A stretch of 64,000 nucleotides of DNA from Siansivirga zeaxanthinifaciens CC-SAMT-1 (GTDB lineage: Bacteria > Bacteroidota > Bacteroidia > Flavobacteriales > Flavobacteriaceae), in assembly GCF_000941055.1 (NCBI RefSeq), contig NZ_CP007202.1, positions 988,001 to 1,052,000 on the forward strand, written 5' to 3'. The translations under genes and the position numbers were made by a program. Every line of letters starts with the position of its first letter. The first letter of the stretch is position 1. The notes beneath the pieces are model-generated. The model had not been told where the DNA came from. It did not search any database and worked only from the letters and a program-made list of their open reading frames with translations. This document shows, piece by piece, positions 61,700 through 64,000 of this stretch.

Positions 61700-61733
61700 A
61701 AGCTTCTGTAAGATTTATACAGAAGCTTTTTTA
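61700..61733 (+). terminator. Terminator of asd
   Basis: AAGCTTCTGTA pairs perfectly with TACAGAAGCTT around a 7-nt loop, then a T run. Confidence 0.88.
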
Positions 61734-61802
61734 TTTAAATACCGTTACTAATTCAATAAAAATTCTTATCATTAAAAAGCAAATTAATTTAATCTATTAC
61801 CA

Positions 61803-63860
61803 TTGAAATGCCCAGAAACTAAAACTGTTAATGTTGTAGACACCTATTTTGGTATCGAGGTTAAAGACCCGTTTCGTTGGTTAGAAAACGATAGAAGTAG
61901 CGATACAGAAGCTTGGGTAAAAGCACAAAACGAAACCACCTTTAATTACTTAAAAACCATTCCTTATCGCGATGAGTTAAAAAAGCGCCTTTCAGATATA
62001 TGGAATTACGAGAAACTAAGCGCTCCTTTTGTTGAAGGTGATTATACGTATTTCTCAAAAAATGATGGTTTGCAAAATCAAGATGTTATTTACAGACAAA
62101 AAGGGGACGAGACACCAGAAATATTTCTAGACCCAAATACCTTTTCAAAAAATGGCACCATAGCGCTTGACGGTTTAAGTTTTTCTGAAAACGGCAAAAT
62201 ATTAGCCTTTTCCATTTCGGAAGATGGCAGCGACTGGAGAAAAATTATCATTATAGATACCGATACAAAAAAGGCCATTGAAGACCCTTTGGTCGATGTT
62301 AAATTTAGTCTGATGTCATGGTTTAAAAATGAAGGATTCTACTATTCAAGTTACGATAAACCATCAGGCAGCGAATTATCGGCTAAAACCGACCAGCATA
62401 AAGTGTATTATCACAAACTAGGCACCTCGCAAAAAGAAGATGTTTTAATTTTTGGAGGTACAACAGAAGAAAAACACCGTTATATATATGCATCGGTTAC
62501 CGAAGATAATCGGTATTTAATTCTAACACCAAGAATATCTACTACAGGAAACAAGCTTTTAATTAAAGATTTATCGAAGCCCGATAGCAGCTTAATTCCT
62601 ATTCTAAATCATACCAACAGCGACACACATTTTGTAGATCATGTAGACGAAAGCCTTTTCTTAATTACCAATTTGAATGCACCTAACAAACGCTTGGTAC
62701 GTGTCGATATTTCCAACCCTAGTGAAGACAATTGGATTGATGTCATTCCTGAAACGAATCATGTTTTAACTATTACTAAAGGAGGTGGGTATTTGTTTGC
62801 AAATTACATGGAAGATGCCACATCTAAAGTAAAACAATTCGATTTTTCAGGAACCTGCATCCGTGAGATTGAGTTGCCTGGAATTGGAACAGCCTTTGGT
62901 TTTTCAGGTAAAAAAAATGAAAGTACATTATACTTCACCTTTACCAATTATTATACACCACCTAGCATATATTCATATTCATCCCAATCTGGCGAGATTT
63001 CATTGTATTGGTCTCCAAAAATTGCTATCGATACCAATAATTACATCAGTGAGCAAGTGTTCTACAAAGCTTTGGATGGTACTAAAATACCCATGATAAT
63101 AACGTATAAAAAAGGATTAAACCTAAATGGAAAAAATCCAACCATTTTATACGGTTATGGCGGATTTAATATTAGTCTAACGCCCGTATTTAGCGTTACC
63201 AATATTATTTGGATGGAACAGGGCGGTGTTTTTGCTGTACCCAACATTCGTGGTGGTGGAGAATATGGTCGCCAATGGCACGATGCCGGAACCCAGTTTA
63301 ACAAACAAAATGTTTTTAATGATTTTATTGCTGCTGCAGAATATCTTATTAACAACCAATATACATCATCTGAATATTTGGCATTACGCGGTGGTTCGAA
63401 TGGTGGCTTATTAGTTGGTGCGGTTATGACCCAAAAACCACAAATAGCCAAAGTAGCATTGCCTGCTGTGGGTGTTTTAGATATGTTACGCTACCATACT
63501 TTTACCTCAGGTGCCGGATGGGCTTACGACTACGGAACTGCAGAAGATAGTTTAGAAATGTTTAATTATTTAAAAAACTACTCTCCAGTGCACAATGTTA
63601 AAGAACATACAGAATATCCTGCAACCTTAATAACCACAGGCGATCACGACGACCGCGTTGTGCCTGCCCATAGTTTTAAATTTGCTGCAGAATTGCAATC
63701 CAAGCAATCTGGAAAGCATCCTACTTTAATACGAATTGAAACCAATGCGGGGCATGGAGCAGGTACGCCAGTAAATAAAATTATAGAACAATATGCCGAT
63801 ATATTTGCATTTACACTTTTTAATATGGGCTTCAAAGAATTGCCAAACAGCATGCATTAA
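61803..63860 (+). CDS. Prolyl oligopeptidase (S9 family), apparently without signal peptide
   Basis: A 685-residue serine peptidase. N-terminal beta-propeller (DTYFGIEVKDPFRWLEND near 12-29) and a C-terminal hydrolase domain with S532 (GGSNGG), D617 (DDRV) and H651 (AGHGAG). Flavobacterial relatives are usually exported with a signal peptide or lipobox. Here an in-frame stop at 61785-61787 limits the N-terminus and the only usable start is a TTG at 61803, so this one looks cytosolic. No ATG is available near it. Confidence 0.85.
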   Translation: MKCPETKTVNVVDTYFGIEVKDPFRWLENDRSSDTEAWVKAQNETTFNYLKTIPYRDELKKRLSDIWNYEKLSAPFVEGDYTYFSKNDGLQNQDVIYRQKGDETPEIFLDPNTFSKNGTIALDGLSFSENGKILAFSISEDGSDWRKIIIIDTDTKKAIEDPLVDVKFSLMSWFKNEGFYYSSYDKPSGSELSAKTDQHKVYYHKLGTSQKEDVLIFGGTTEEKHRYIYASVTEDNRYLILTPRISTTGNKLLIKDLSKPDSSLIPILNHTNSDTHFVDHVDESLFLITNLNAPNKRLVRVDISNPSEDNWIDVIPETNHVLTITKGGGYLFANYMEDATSKVKQFDFSGTCIREIELPGIGTAFGFSGKKNESTLYFTFTNYYTPPSIYSYSSQSGEISLYWSPKIAIDTNNYISEQVFYKALDGTKIPMIITYKKGLNLNGKNPTILYGYGGFNISLTPVFSVTNIIWMEQGGVFAVPNIRGGGEYGRQWHDAGTQFNKQNVFNDFIAAAEYLINNQYTSSEYLALRGGSNGGLLVGAVMTQKPQIAKVALPAVGVLDMLRYHTFTSGAGWAYDYGTAEDSLEMFNYLKNYSPVHNVKEHTEYPATLITTGDHDDRVVPAHSFKFAAELQSKQSGKHPTLIRIETNAGHGAGTPVNKIIEQYADIFAFTLFNMGFKELPNSMH

Positions 63861-63894
63861 ATAACCAAACGATTTTACCTATTCTAATTAATCG

Positions 63895-63902
63895 TATTTT
63901 TG
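63895..63902 (+). promoter_or_regulatory. -7 promoter element of the ABC ATPase gene
   Basis: TATTTTTG ends 7 bp before the ATG at 63910, pointing to a nearly leaderless mRNA. Confidence 0.6.
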
Positions 63903-63909
63903 CCTAACT

Positions 63910-64000
63910 ATGCTAACAGTAAAAAATTTAAGCTTTTCATATTCTAAAACACCGGTTTTAAAAGATATTTCTTTTGAAGTAAATCCAGGTGAAAACCTTG
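63910..64000 (+). CDS. ABC transporter ATP-binding protein, N-terminal fragment
   Basis: Thirty codons before the window ends: MLTVKNLSFSYSKTPVLKDI, then SFEVNPGENL, the classic opening of an ABC ATPase up to just before the Walker A. Its partner genes are outside the window. Confidence 0.85.
   Translation, partial: MLTVKNLSFSYSKTPVLKDISFEVNPGENL

Overview
The window is AT-rich chromosomal DNA from a member of the Flavobacteriaceae (Bacteroidota), probably a marine genus. Evidence for this is the TAnnTTTG -7 promoter element in front of many genes, the Bat aerotolerance operon, the IPExxxVDY-family gene next to pyruvate kinase, a 632-residue PurF-type enzyme, thrombospondin-type-3/OmpA porin architecture and typical Bacteroidota lipoproteins. 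There is no rRNA, CRISPR array, insertion sequence, prophage or conjugative module. Most of the window is core chromosome with a few accessory genes.

Layout. 1-6.5 kb: start of a DsbD-like gene and an exported M16 peptidase (minus), then yicC-gmk-nadD (plus), then a lipoprotein gene broken by one in-frame TGA. 6.5-11.6 kb: gpsA, an alkylbase DNA glycosylase, pheS, cvpA, a beta-carbonic anhydrase and two small unknown genes. 11.6-20.9 kb: a complete minus-strand Bat operon in the order moxR, DUF58, BatD-like, batA, batB, batC, batD, batE. 21-28 kb: a DUF4382 lipoprotein, an SDR, a Schlafen AlbA_2 protein, an ALDH7-type dehydrogenase, YciI and CYTH proteins, dinB. 28-38.3 kb: pyk, IPExxxVDY gene, rnc, fabF, acpP (minus), purN, RNase H, a PfkB kinase, PurF-type enzyme (plus), two tandem small-RNA candidates, superoxide dismutase. 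38.4-47.7 kb: AddA-like helicase-nuclease, OmpA-family porin, AddB-like nuclease, hydrolase, NUDIX-type regulator, tRNA-Ala. 47.7-64 kb: UspA, GNAT, MATE, two tiny membrane proteins, 2OG oxygenase, queD, lpxH, MFS exporter, recJ, OsmC, HopJ, rsmI, tdk, alr, mscL, asd, an S9 peptidase and the start of an ABC ATPase.

The most interesting non-coding signals are these. (i) Five copies of a structured dispersed element, always placed 3' of a gene in the same orientation, with a compensatory change in the closing helix. (ii) A tandem pair of about 70-nt small-RNA genes at 37.18 and 37.38 kb with a 40-nt identical core, each with its own promoter and terminator. (iii) A perfect terminator-like hairpin inside the 5' coding part of rnc. 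(iv) Helically phased A-tracts upstream of the porin promoter.

Functionally the region covers nucleotide and cofactor synthesis (gmk, nadD, purN, PurF, tdk), cell envelope (gpsA, fabF/acpP, lpxH, alr, asd, OmpA, MscL), DNA repair (AlkA-like, DinB, AddAB, RecJ) and stress tolerance (Bat, SOD, OsmC, UspA).
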